NCBI GenBank assembly: GCA_015068395.1
Contig: SVKP01000048.1
Span: forward strand, 1 to 44,322
Direction of reading: 5' to 3'
Length of the DNA stretch: 44,322 bases
Source of the DNA: Oscillospiraceae bacterium
GTDB taxonomy: Bacteria; Bacillota; Clostridia; Oscillospirales; Oscillospiraceae
The notes under the pieces are model-generated. The model was not told the origin of the DNA and made no database searches. It was given only the letters and a program-made list of their open reading frames with translations. Every line of letters starts with the position of its first letter. The first letter of the stretch is position 1. The position numbers and the translations under genes were made by a program. Below are positions 8,309 through 15,261 of this stretch, piece after piece.

Positions 8309-8716
8309 ATGGCGGAACTGACCATTGAAGCGAAAACAGAGAATCTTGATGAGGTGCTCGCGTTCGTAAACGGCCAGCTGGAAAAGTACGATTGTTCGCC
8401 GCGCGCGCAAATGCAGCTGGAGATCGCGGTGGAGGAGCTGTTTGTCAACATTGCAAACTATGCCTACAGCCCGGAGGTTGGCAGTGCCACGGTGCGCGTG
8501 GAGCTGCAACAGGACCCGGCTTCCGTGACCGTCACCTTCATCGACCATGGCGTACCGTACGATCCCCTGGCAAAAGAGGACCCGGACGTCACCCTTTCCG
8601 CGGATGAACGCGAGATCGGCGGCCTCGGCATTTATATGGTCAAGAAGAGCATGGACGCAGTTGCTTATGAGTATAAAGACGGACAGAACATTCTGACGTT
8701 GAAAAAGAAACTGTGA
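8309..8716 (+). CDS. RsbW/SpoIIAB-like ATP-binding anti-sigma regulatory protein
   Basis: 135-residue single-domain GHKL ATPase (HATPase_c_2). The N box is 'EIAVEELFVNIANYAY', the G1 region 'FIDHGVPYDP' and the G2 region 'GGLGIYMVKKSMD', giving the full ATP-binding fold of serine-kinase anti-sigma factors. Members phosphorylate an anti-anti-sigma protein or sequester a sigma factor. No anti-anti-sigma gene is adjacent, so the partner is unknown. The track start at 8237 lies inside the promoter; ATG 8309 has a strong GGGAGGGGGAGG box in front and gives the normal family length. It is divergent from the PAS-cyclase, hinting at joint stress signalling. Confidence 0.88.
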   Translation: MAELTIEAKTENLDEVLAFVNGQLEKYDCSPRAQMQLEIAVEELFVNIANYAYSPEVGSATVRVELQQDPASVTVTFIDHGVPYDPLAKEDPDVTLSADEREIGGLGIYMVKKSMDAVAYEYKDGQNILTLKKKL

Positions 8717-8807
8717 TGCTTCCGTTACTATGAGGCCTGGATATTATCAATTGCTGGTTCATGCTGACATTGTCGACTGGGCCAGCTTTTGTTATCCTTA
8801 TGAGCCT

Positions 8808-9581
8808 TTATGCAATCCAGACCGGATGATTGCTTTTCAGCGGCTTGACCATCCGCCAAATCGCCGTTTCTTCCGCATCTGGCCAGTGCTTTTGTATCTG
8901 CTCCGCAATGCGCCGCGCGGATTCCTCCGGCGCTTCACCGTAGGCCGCGGTCACGGCGTCGTAGCCCCAGACCGCCTCGGGAGGGAGCAGGATCGAGACC
9001 GGCATCCCGTACGCGCCGCCGCGCTTGTTCTGTCGGCGCTTGAAATCAATTACGACAAGGTAGAGCTGCATCTGGAGCTCGGTCATGACGCCCGGGAAGT
9101 TCTTTGCACCGTCCTTGCCGAAGCCCGCGAGCTTTTTGAGCTCAGTGGAGAAGACTGAATCGTCCTTCCAGCCGCCGTCACCGTCTGAGAAGACGTCCAT
9201 GATCCGTTTGCTGCGCGCATTCGCCAGCCCCTCGTCGTAGAGGGAATCAAAATCATAGCCGTCGCGGCGGCAGTTGGCAAAGCGGGGAAGCCATTCGAGG
9301 CTGATGAACCCCGCTTTCTTACGGAAAAACTTGCCGTAGGCGACCTCACGGCTGCGGGCGATGATCTCCCGCCACTCCCACGGGTCCTGCTCCGTGTCGC
9401 CCGTCCACCAGAAGTTGGGGGAGACGTGTTCCTCGACGGAGAAGCCCTTGATATCATTGGCAAAGAGCGGCAGGAAGCCAACCTCATTGATCCAGCTTAC
9501 CAGCTCGCGCCAAGAGCGGATGCGGTATGGGTCGTCCCAGTCCATTCCCCGCATGATCCATTCACCGTTCTCAACACTCAT
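8808..9581 (-). CDS. AlkZ-related family protein
   Basis: About 257 residues, no signal peptide or membrane segment. The start region 'MDWDDPYRIRSWRELVSWINEVGFLPLF' and the motifs 'WWTGDTEQDPWEWREIIARS', 'YGKFFRKKAGFIS' and 'KNFPGVMTELQMQLYLV' resemble a clostridial family annotated as AlkZ-related (named for distant likeness to winged-helix DNA glycosylases). I recall this from family style and cannot verify it. Function in DNA repair is unproven. The start is uncertain: ATG 9581 is used here, GTG 9593 is in frame, and neither has a good ribosome site. A 12-codon upstream ORF (9609-9571) with a proper AAAAAGGAG box overlaps the start and may couple translation. Confidence 0.6.
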   Translation of the reverse strand: MSVENGEWIMRGMDWDDPYRIRSWRELVSWINEVGFLPLFANDIKGFSVEEHVSPNFWWTGDTEQDPWEWREIIARSREVAYGKFFRKKAGFISLEWLPRFANCRRDGYDFDSLYDEGLANARSKRIMDVFSDGDGGWKDDSVFSTELKKLAGFGKDGAKNFPGVMTELQMQLYLVVIDFKRRQNKRGGAYGMPVSILLPPEAVWGYDAVTAAYGEAPEESARRIAEQIQKHWPDAEETAIWRMVKPLKSNHPVWIA

Positions 9582-9736
9582 GGCAATCGGCACTGAAATC
9601 CATAAACATGGTGATTTTAACTCCTTTTTGCCCGAATGATGGGATTATAGCAAATCCCGGAGCATTTCTCAAGTCTAAAACAGAGCGTGCGTAAAAATCC
9701 TACACAAATGAGTCAAAGACCGCCATTGGTAAGGGC

Positions 9737-9765
9737 TTGCAATACAGGGGGTATTTTGTTATAAT
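9737..9765 (+). promoter_or_regulatory. Strong sigma-70-type promoter
   Basis: TTGCAA, exactly 17 bp, then perfect TATAAT in an AT-rich stretch. The first plausible start codon with a ribosome site is not until 10045, so the transcript has a leader of about 270 nt. Confidence 0.7.
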
Positions 9766-9771
9766 TAATTA

Positions 9772-10030
9772 ATCTAGAAAAGGGAAATTTTTATTTTATG
9801 GATAGCCGCGTACAATCACAAAGCAGGCAAGCAGACATAGGACTGCCTCTTTTTACTGCTCAAATTCCTTAATCGCGCGTCGTGCCAGCGGGGTTTATCC
9901 CCGTTGGTTACGGTGCGCTTTTTTGCTCCGAGGCGGCGTCCCGCACAGTTCGGTAACACGCGTATATAGGGCAGAACGGTTTAACCGTCAAAAATGCCGG
10001 AACAGAATCAACGAAGAGGTAAAAAACTAC
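9772..10030 (+). ncRNA. Structured leader or independent small RNA (unidentified)
   Basis: No credible gene lies between 9594 and 10044. Downstream of the 9737-9765 promoter the sequence contains a strong hairpin (CCAGCGGGG / CCCCGTTGG, 9885-9907), a 5-bp GTGCG/CGCAC pairing (9913-9946) and a small hairpin followed by CTTTTT (about 9826-9854). This looks like a structured RNA, either a cis-regulatory leader of the 10045 gene or a separate transcript (6S-like RNA is one thing to test). I could not match it to a known RNA family. Confidence 0.35.
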
Positions 10031-10044
10031 GAGGAGTGAAAACA

Positions 10045-10488
10045 ATGAAAAAGAACGAAAATCTTGCGATCGTCATTTCGATCCTGAGCCTTATCTGCTC
10101 GGCGGTGTGCGTTGTGCTGCTGCTGTCAAACGGCAACGCGCCGAAAAAAACACCGGCGGACACGGGCAAGAGTACCCAGTACGTAATGTATGTCGGAACA
10201 AACGACAAGGACACCTATCAGCCGGAGCACAGCCAGGAGGAGGCGCGCGACATCGTCGACGCCGTGTGCCTGAAGTACTTTGAGGGCTATACGCTTCAGG
10301 ACGCGACAGGGGCGTGGACGGACGAGGCGGGTAATATTACCCACGAGTATACGCTGGTCTGCTATTTTGACGACGCGGACAAGGATACTGTGTACCGGGC
10401 GGCGGACGAGGTCATCAAAGCGCTGAACCAGAATACCGTTCTGATTGAGGAAAATGAGATCTCGATCGAGTATTACGGCGGAAAGTAA
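10045..10488 (+). CDS. Small membrane-anchored protein, DUF3574-like
   Basis: 147 residues with a single N-terminal hydrophobic segment (about 8-28) acting as an uncleaved anchor, then an extracellular alpha/beta domain. The region 'DIVDAVCLKYFEGYTLQDATGAW' followed by a strand-rich half resembles the DUF3574 pattern (..VTPRFPDGFTVLDATGQW..). That is a resemblance, not a proven match. Start ATG 10045 is chosen because GAGGAG lies 9 nt upstream; the track start at 9994 has no box. Its function is unknown. The long leader before it suggests post-transcriptional control. Confidence 0.65.
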   Translation: MKKNENLAIVISILSLICSAVCVVLLLSNGNAPKKTPADTGKSTQYVMYVGTNDKDTYQPEHSQEEARDIVDAVCLKYFEGYTLQDATGAWTDEAGNITHEYTLVCYFDDADKDTVYRAADEVIKALNQNTVLIEENEISIEYYGGK

Positions 10489-10543
10489 ACACACGTATGG
10501 CGCGCTGCAGCATTGAAGCGGTATCCGGGAGGGAAACAGTATC

Positions 10544-12019
10544 ATGATGAATATTCTGGAGGAAGCGATCGTCTACGCGACCGTCATGCACCAGGGGAAA
10601 ACGCGCAAATTCGGGAATTCGCCCTATATCCTGCATCCGCTGGAGGTGGCGCAGATCCTCTCCACCATGACGGACGACCAGGAAATCATCACCGCCGGCA
10701 TTCTGCACGACATTGTGGAGGACACCGACGGGACGCTTGAGGAGATAAAAAAGCGCTTCGGCGCACGCGTGGCGGAGCTGGTCTCGTCCGAGTCGGAGGC
10801 GGCGTATCCGGGCGAGGAAAAGAGCGCCACCTGGAAACGGCGCAAGGAGGACTCCCTGCGCGCCCTGCAAAACAGCCGGGATATCGGGGTGAAGATGCTC
10901 TGGCTGGCGGATAAGCTCGCGAACATCCGCTCGCTTGCGGGCGTCTATTCCGAGCGCGGGGAGGAGCTGTGGCAAAGCCTTAACCAGAGCGATCCTGCCA
11001 TGCAGTGCTGGTACTACCGCAGTGTCGCCGAGACCGTGGAGCTTTCCCTCAACAGGACCGGCGCGTTCAAGGAGTTCATCAAGCACATCAACTTCATCTG
11101 GCCGGGAACCTTCGACTCGGACAAGGCGCGCTACAAAAAGTACAGGGAGGTCTCCGTCGACGGCTGCAAGCTCCTCGGACGCGGCGCGAAGGGCGACGTG
11201 TACCGCTATGACGACGAGCTTGTCATCAAGGTTTTCAACCAGAACAACACCTACCGCGACGTGGAGCGGGAGATTGCACTCAGCCGCAAAGCCTTTATCC
11301 TCGGCGTTCCCACGGCGATCTCGTTTGGGATCGTATCCGTCGGGGACCGCTACGGCGCGATGTATGAGCTGGTGAATTCGGAGACGGTCTCCAAGTGTAT
11401 CGGACGCTCACCCGGACAGGCGGAGAACTACGCGAAAATCATGGCGGAGCTGGCGCACACGATCCACGCTGTGTCGGCGGGCGACGACGCGTTTCCAGAC
11501 GCGGCGGAGCGCGCGCGGGAGTATATCCGCGGCGGGATCGCCCGCGAGGATGCGGCGCTTGCGAAAAAGTGCGAAGGGCTTCTGGATACGCTGCCGAGCG
11601 CCGATACGCTGGTCCACGGCGATTTCCACACGGGAAACGTTTTTTTGCAAAACGGCGAGCCGCTGCTCATCGACATGGACCGAATCGCGAGAGGGCACCC
11701 GATCATCGAGCTGAGCGACCTGTATTACTTCTATGTGGCGCTCGGCGAGGACGACCCGGCGGTCGTGGAGCAATTCATGGGCTTTTCCTATGAGACGGCA
11801 AAGCGCTTTTTCCTCGCGTTCCTCAAATGCTATCTCGGAACGGAGGACGAAGCGAGGCTCAACGAGGTGACGGAAAAGGCGTCGCTGCTGGGCTGTTCGC
11901 GGACGATCCGCAGGCTCCGCAAGAAGCGCTCACTGACCGATTCGGACGAACGGACCGTGGAGCGCTGTGTAAGGCGCATCGACGAGCTGACGCGGCGGTT
12001 GGATACGCTGAGATTCTGA
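10544..12019 (+). CDS. HD-domain hydrolase fused to an APH-like kinase domain
   Basis: 491 residues with two enzymatic modules. Residues 1-180 form an HD phosphohydrolase of the SpoT/MESH1 type: H31, 'ILHDIVEDT' (H55-D56, E59-D60) and 'WLADKLANI' near 126. Residues about 200-470 form a protein-kinase-like phosphotransferase: glycine loop 'LGRGAKGDVY', ATP lysine in 'VIKVF', catalytic loop 'HGDFHTGN' near 361 and metal 'LIDMD' near 379. A single polypeptide would couple hydrolysis of a nucleotide such as (p)ppGpp or a similar substrate with phosphorylation of a small molecule. The kinase part resembles TIGR02172-type proteins. GGGAGGG precedes ATG 10544 (ATG 10547 also possible). Substrates are unknown. 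Confidence 0.8.
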   Translation: MMNILEEAIVYATVMHQGKTRKFGNSPYILHPLEVAQILSTMTDDQEIITAGILHDIVEDTDGTLEEIKKRFGARVAELVSSESEAAYPGEEKSATWKRRKEDSLRALQNSRDIGVKMLWLADKLANIRSLAGVYSERGEELWQSLNQSDPAMQCWYYRSVAETVELSLNRTGAFKEFIKHINFIWPGTFDSDKARYKKYREVSVDGCKLLGRGAKGDVYRYDDELVIKVFNQNNTYRDVEREIALSRKAFILGVPTAISFGIVSVGDRYGAMYELVNSETVSKCIGRSPGQAENYAKIMAELAHTIHAVSAGDDAFPDAAERAREYIRGGIAREDAALAKKCEGLLDTLPSADTLVHGDFHTGNVFLQNGEPLLIDMDRIARGHPIIELSDLYYFYVALGEDDPAVVEQFMGFSYETAKRFFLAFLKCYLGTEDEARLNEVTEKASLLGCSRTIRRLRKKRSLTDSDERTVERCVRRIDELTRRLDTLRF

Positions 12020-12078
12020 CGTGTTTACTCGCGGTATCATCCGCGTAACAAATGTAGCTTTTTTAAGGAGGCAGAACC

Positions 12079-12459
12079 ATGAAGATCACTACTTTCAACC
12101 CGCAGATCATTACGAAGGATGCAGCATCGCTCGCCGGCTTTTTTGAGGAGCTGGGCTTTGAGAAACGCCACAACCCGAAGGGGATCGGCGAGCTGAACGT
12201 GGAAGGCATCCGCATGAAGGACGCGAACGGCTTTTATCTTGACATTTCCCAGCCCGATATGGAGCTCCCGCGGGACATGGTGGCGATCCGCATGAATGTG
12301 GACGACTTTGACGCGGCCTATCAGCTGCTGCAAAAGCACGGCTTCCAAAATATCTATGGCGAGAACACGACGGAAACCAAAAGCTCCAAATCCGCCGTTC
12401 TGGTCTCACCGTCCGGCTTTGCCATCAATCTGGTCCAGCACATCAAGGACCACGATTAA
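12079..12459 (+). CDS. VOC (glyoxalase/bleomycin resistance) family protein, copy 1
   Basis: 126 residues, one vicinal-oxygen-chelate domain built of two beta-alpha-beta-beta-beta units ('FFEELGFEKRH', 'IRMKDANGFYLDIS', 'AIRMNVDDFDAAYQLLQKHGF', 'VLVSPSGFAINLVQH'). VOC proteins bind metals or small hydrophobic ligands; this short, metal-ligand-poor type could be a binding protein rather than an enzyme. AAGGAGG lies 7 nt before ATG 12079. It is a tandem paralogue of the next gene. Confidence 0.82.
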   Translation: MKITTFNPQIITKDAASLAGFFEELGFEKRHNPKGIGELNVEGIRMKDANGFYLDISQPDMELPRDMVAIRMNVDDFDAAYQLLQKHGFQNIYGENTTETKSSKSAVLVSPSGFAINLVQHIKDHD

Positions 12460-12495
12460 AACACCATCGGTGTAAAATGAGAAGGAGGTACAGCC

Positions 12496-12888
12496 ATGCA
12501 GATCACGACCTTTAACCCCATGATCCTCACCGGCAAATCCGACGAAGTCATCAAGCTCTTTGAAGAACTGGGCTTTGAGCGCCGCCACGAGGTCGAGAAT
12601 GTCGACGACAAGGGTATTACCAGCGTTCGCATGAAGGACGCAAACGGCTTTTGCGTGGACGTCGCGCAGATCCCCACGGAGAAGGACATCGCGACCATGC
12701 GAATGAACGTCCGCGACTTTGACGAGGCCTACGAATTCCTCAAGGCGCGCGGCTTTACCAATCCGCAGGGCGACCATATCGTCGAATCCGCGTCCGCCCG
12801 CTCCTGCCTGTTGTTCTCCCCGTCCGGCTTCTCGATCCAGCTCACGCAGCACATCAGAAAGGAAGACAGGGAAAAGGGCGCGGACTGA
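12496..12888 (+). CDS. VOC family protein, copy 2
   Basis: 130 residues, clearly paralogous to the preceding gene ('ITTFNPMILTG', 'ELGFERRHEVENVD', 'RMKDANGFCVDVAQ', 'SPSGFSIQLTQHI'). GAAGGAGG precedes ATG 12496, and the 36-bp gap places both in one operon. The pair arose by local duplication. Two similar short VOC chains could form a heterodimer, since many VOC proteins build their active site across subunits. Ligand unknown. Confidence 0.82.
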   Translation: MQITTFNPMILTGKSDEVIKLFEELGFERRHEVENVDDKGITSVRMKDANGFCVDVAQIPTEKDIATMRMNVRDFDEAYEFLKARGFTNPQGDHIVESASARSCLLFSPSGFSIQLTQHIRKEDREKGAD

Positions 12889-12912
12889 GCTCCGCCTGTA
12901 AGTGACTGCGCG

Positions 12913-12942
12913 GGGGCTCCCGCAGATTACGCGGGAAGCCCC
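12913..12942 (+). terminator. Hairpin after the VOC pair
   Basis: GGGGCTCCCGC / GCGGGAAGCCCC pair over 11 bp with one bulge and a 7-nt loop. The T-tract is poor (CCTTG), so it is a likely but not textbook terminator. Confidence 0.45.
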
Positions 12943-13004
12943 TTGAACAGTATGACGAGAGTGAAACAGCTGTCCGAAAGGAGCAAGGGCTGTTTCGGGC
13001 AGGG

Positions 13005-13186
13005 ATGGCGGAAAACTATTTTGAAAAGCGGTCACCGGCGGCACGAAGGAAGAGGCGGAGGCTTACCTGAAGGAGCTGGAGGAAAAATACGGCGTAAAAT
13101 CAAGAGCGGAGCTGCTGTACATGATGACCGAAGAAGAATCCAATCAATGGAGGGCATTGTTGTTCCATGAACCGGGCCGCGGCTGA
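13005..13186 (+). pseudogene. Frame-broken small ORF before sigK
   Basis: ATG 13005 opens MAENYFEK, and after a one-base shift near 13028 a second frame continues as 'VTGGTKEEAEAYLKELEEKYG..' to TGA at 13184-13186, a compositionally normal acidic/helical 60-codon product. The downstream frame has no start of its own (TGA at 13022). This reads as a small hypothetical gene with a frameshift or a sequencing error; I do not recognise the family. An AAAGGAG box lies about 22 bp upstream. Confidence 0.35.
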
Positions 13187-13277
13187 TTTTTCGCGGCGGC
13201 GGACAAGGAGACGAAAAGCGCCGTCTGTAATAGGGACTTCCTGCCGCGGCATAGGGTAGGGCAGGGAGTGATAAAAT

Positions 13278-13946
13278 ATGCTTTCCGCAGCCATCTACCT
13301 TCTGACGCACAGTCTTCTGCTGTCCCTGCACCTTGCGGGCAACACCGGCTCGTTTCCCAGACCGCTTTCGGCGGCGGAGGAGCGCTCCTGTCTGGAGCGC
13401 TGCGCAAACGGGGACGTCGAGGCGCGCAACACCCTCATTGAGCACAATCTTCGCCTCGTGGCGCACATCGTAAAGAAATACTACACGCAGGAGAGCGAGC
13501 AGGACGACCTGCTCTCAATCGGCACGATAGGGCTAATCAAAGGCATAACAAGTTACCGCCCAGAGAAGAACACCCGGCTTGCAACCTACGCGGCGAAGTG
13601 CATCGAGAATGAGATACTCATGTACTTCCGTTCCCGCAAGAAGGCGCAGAACGAAGTATCCCTGTCGGACTCCATCGATACGGACAAGGACGGGAACTCG
13701 CTGTACCTCATTGACGTGGTCGGCGTGGACGACACGATGTACGCCGACCTTCAGGACAAGGAGGACTGCGTCCGTGTTCGCAAGCTTGTCCGCGAGATAC
13801 TCACGCCGCGGGAGCAGGAGGTCATTTCGCTTCGCTACGGGCTCGGCGGACACATGCCGCGCACCCAGCGCGAGATCGCGGCAAAGCTCGGTATCAGCCG
13901 GAGCTATGTATCGCAGCGCGCTTATTTGAAAAACCTCAATATTTGA
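13278..13946 (+). CDS. sigK: RNA polymerase sigma-K factor, 3' end disrupted
   Basis: 222 codons. Residues 1-212 match sigma-K closely: 'LIEHNLRLVAHIVKKY', 'DLLSIGTIGLIKGITSYRPEKNTRLATYAAKCIENEILMY' (region 2, promoter -10 contact) and 'TPREQEVISLRYGLGG..TQREIAAKLGISRSYVS' (region 4). Sigma-K directs late mother-cell transcription in sporulation. In known sigma-K the chain continues RIEKRAL.. for another 20-30 residues. Here it diverges after SYVS into 'QRAYLKNLNI', and base composition drops to AT-rich at the same point. The recognition helix is therefore incomplete and the product is probably inactive unless the element is excised. The N-terminal hydrophobic pro-sequence is present. ATG 13278 follows GGGAG. 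Confidence 0.88.
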   Translation: MLSAAIYLLTHSLLLSLHLAGNTGSFPRPLSAAEERSCLERCANGDVEARNTLIEHNLRLVAHIVKKYYTQESEQDDLLSIGTIGLIKGITSYRPEKNTRLATYAAKCIENEILMYFRSRKKAQNEVSLSDSIDTDKDGNSLYLIDVVGVDDTMYADLQDKEDCVRVRKLVREILTPREQEVISLRYGLGGHMPRTQREIAAKLGISRSYVSQRAYLKNLNI

Positions 13947-14040
13947 GAAGAAATAATTGCAGAATAATGTCGAAAAAGCAAAATTGATAGGTCATTCATC
14001 AAAAAAAGTTGGACAAGGAGTAGCTGCACGCTTATTTGAA
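13913..14040 (+). repeat. Imperfect 18-bp direct repeat at the sigK junction (candidate att site)
   Basis: GCAGCGCGCTTATTTGAA (13913-13930) and GCTGCACGCTTATTTGAA (14023-14040) differ at two positions and lie 110 bp apart. The first copy coincides with the point where sigK diverges. Such repeats are expected at attachment sites of integrated elements. Confidence 0.45.
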
Positions 14041-14055
14041 CAAGGACGTTTTTGA
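13957..14055 (+). pseudogene. Short AT-rich coding remnant
   Basis: An open frame of 32 codons ending TGA 14053-14055 reads '..KAKLIGHSSKKVGQGVAARLFEQGRF'. It has no ribosome site and looks like the 3' end of some other gene carried to the junction by element integration. Family not recognised. The rest of the stretch 13947-14175 shows no other gene. Confidence 0.25.
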
Positions 14056-14175
14056 CTCACTGAACATTTACGTTTTTGCAACTTTTTAGCACAAATGAGA
14101 TTTGAATAGTGTAGATTCTGGAAGCCTGTCAACAAATGGAATGAAAAGTCGAAATGGCCGAAACGGCAGGCAATA

Positions 14176-14214
14176 TGCGCCCCGGTGACGAGAAAAAAAT
14201 CACCGGGGCGCTTT
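14176..14214 (+). terminator. Strong intrinsic terminator directly upstream of repA
   Basis: Perfect 12-bp stem GCGCCCCGGTGA / TCACCGGGGCGC, 11-nt A-rich loop, then TTTT. It ends 25 bp before the repA start and 11 bp before its ribosome site, with no promoter visible in between. It may shield the element from outside transcription or act as a control point. Confidence 0.85.
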
Positions 14215-14239
14215 TATGTTTTTACGAGGAGGCGAGAGT

Positions 14240-15232
14240 ATGCCGCTGCAACTGCGATACTTCTATGGCGGCGAGGCGGACCAGTTCAATTTCTATCGAA
14301 TCCCAAAGGCACTCTTTACGGACAGGCGATTTGGAAAGCTAAGCATGGAGGCAAAGGTGCTGTATGGTCTGCTGCTTGACCGTATGTGCCTGTCAACCGA
14401 GAACGGCTGGTTTGACGGGCAGGGCAGGGTCTATATCTTCTTTACCCTTGAGGATGCGATGGCAATGCTCGGCTATGGAAAGGATAAGCTGGTGAGAATG
14501 TTTAAGGAACTGGACGTCATCGGGCTGATCGAGCGCAAGAAGCAAGGCTTGGGCAGGCCGACCATCATCTATGTCAAGAACTTTGTCCTGCCGCCGGAGC
14601 CAGCCGGACCGCCGACACCCGATCGGGAACCGCAAAACCCCGATCCTGAAAAGACTTCTGGAAAACCGAAGTCTGGACCTCCGGACTCCCAGACTTCTGA
14701 AAAACCGAAGTCTGGACTTCGGCAGGACAGAAGCCCAGACTTCGCCAAAAGCGACACTAATGATACTGAGAGGAATGATACTGAATGTAGTGATACTGAT
14801 CTATCCATCTATCCCCAGCCCCTTTCCTTGCCGGACCGGAGCCAGGGACAACCTTGTCCGGATCGGATGGATTGGATGGATGGGTTCAAAGAACAGGTCA
14901 AATTCAACATCGAGTATGACCGTCTGCTGCGGGAGCGTCCATGCGACGCCGAAATCATCGACGGCTATGTTGAGCTGATAACAGACGCATGCTGCGGCTC
15001 AAAGGCGACTGTCCGAATCTGCCGGGACGATATCCCCGTCGCCATGGTCAGAAAGCGATTCCTTATGCTTACCTATGAGCACATCAAGTATGTACTCAGC
15101 TGCCTCAACAATACCACGACGCGCGTCGCCAACGTAAGGGCTTATACGTTGACGACGCTTTATAATGCGCCGCTGACAATGGAGCAGTTCTACACGATGC
15201 AGGCCGGTTACGACATGGCATGCGGCAAATAA
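14240..15232 (+). CDS. repA: Replication initiator protein A (RepA_N family) of the conjugative element
   Basis: 330 residues. Residues 1-120 are the RepA N-terminal winged-helix domain ('FYRIPKALFTDRRFGKLSMEAKVLYGLLLDRM', 'MAMLGYGKDKLVRMFKELD'). A Pro/Ser/Lys linker with repeats follows (about 125-200). Residues about 225-330 are a C-terminal helical domain ('IEYDRLLRERP', 'VRICRDDIPVAMVRKRF', 'RAYTLTTLYNAPLTM', DUF6017-like). It would bind the element origin and recruit the host replisome. ATG 14240 follows GAGGAGG with 7-nt spacing; the track start at 14216 precedes this box. Origin-like repeats lie inside the linker-coding sequence, as known for RepA_N replicons. Confidence 0.9.
   Translation: MPLQLRYFYGGEADQFNFYRIPKALFTDRRFGKLSMEAKVLYGLLLDRMCLSTENGWFDGQGRVYIFFTLEDAMAMLGYGKDKLVRMFKELDVIGLIERKKQGLGRPTIIYVKNFVLPPEPAGPPTPDREPQNPDPEKTSGKPKSGPPDSQTSEKPKSGLRQDRSPDFAKSDTNDTERNDTECSDTDLSIYPQPLSLPDRSQGQPCPDRMDWMDGFKEQVKFNIEYDRLLRERPCDAEIIDGYVELITDACCGSKATVRICRDDIPVAMVRKRFLMLTYEHIKYVLSCLNNTTTRVANVRAYTLTTLYNAPLTMEQFYTMQAGYDMACGK
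14652..14743 (+). repeat. Repeat cluster in repA linker, candidate replication origin
   Basis: A 26-bp near-identical repeat occurs at 14652-14677 and 14691-14716. The 9-mer GAAGTCTGG appears forward at 14668 and 14707, and inverted (CCAGACTTC) at 14689 and 14735. RepA_N plasmids are known to have their origin iterons within the rep gene, so this is the best origin candidate in the window. Confidence 0.55.
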
Positions 15233-15261
15233 ACACGAAATGTAATGATATGGAGGAAAAA

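Noticed and set aside
8730-9158. Plus-strand ORF opposite the AlkZ-related gene
   Set aside because: Antisense shadow without ribosome site; the gap 8717-8807 itself shows nothing.
9772-10030. Firm call as 6S RNA
   Set aside because: Size and promoter fit loosely, but I could not draw the long rod with a central bubble from the sequence, so only an unidentified structured RNA is reported.
13900-14060. tRNA gene as integration target
   Set aside because: No cloverleaf or tRNA-like 3' end at the junction; the disrupted gene is sigK.
14154-14342. 62-codon ORF running through the repA terminator
   Set aside because: No ribosome site, reads through a perfect terminator and into repA in another frame.
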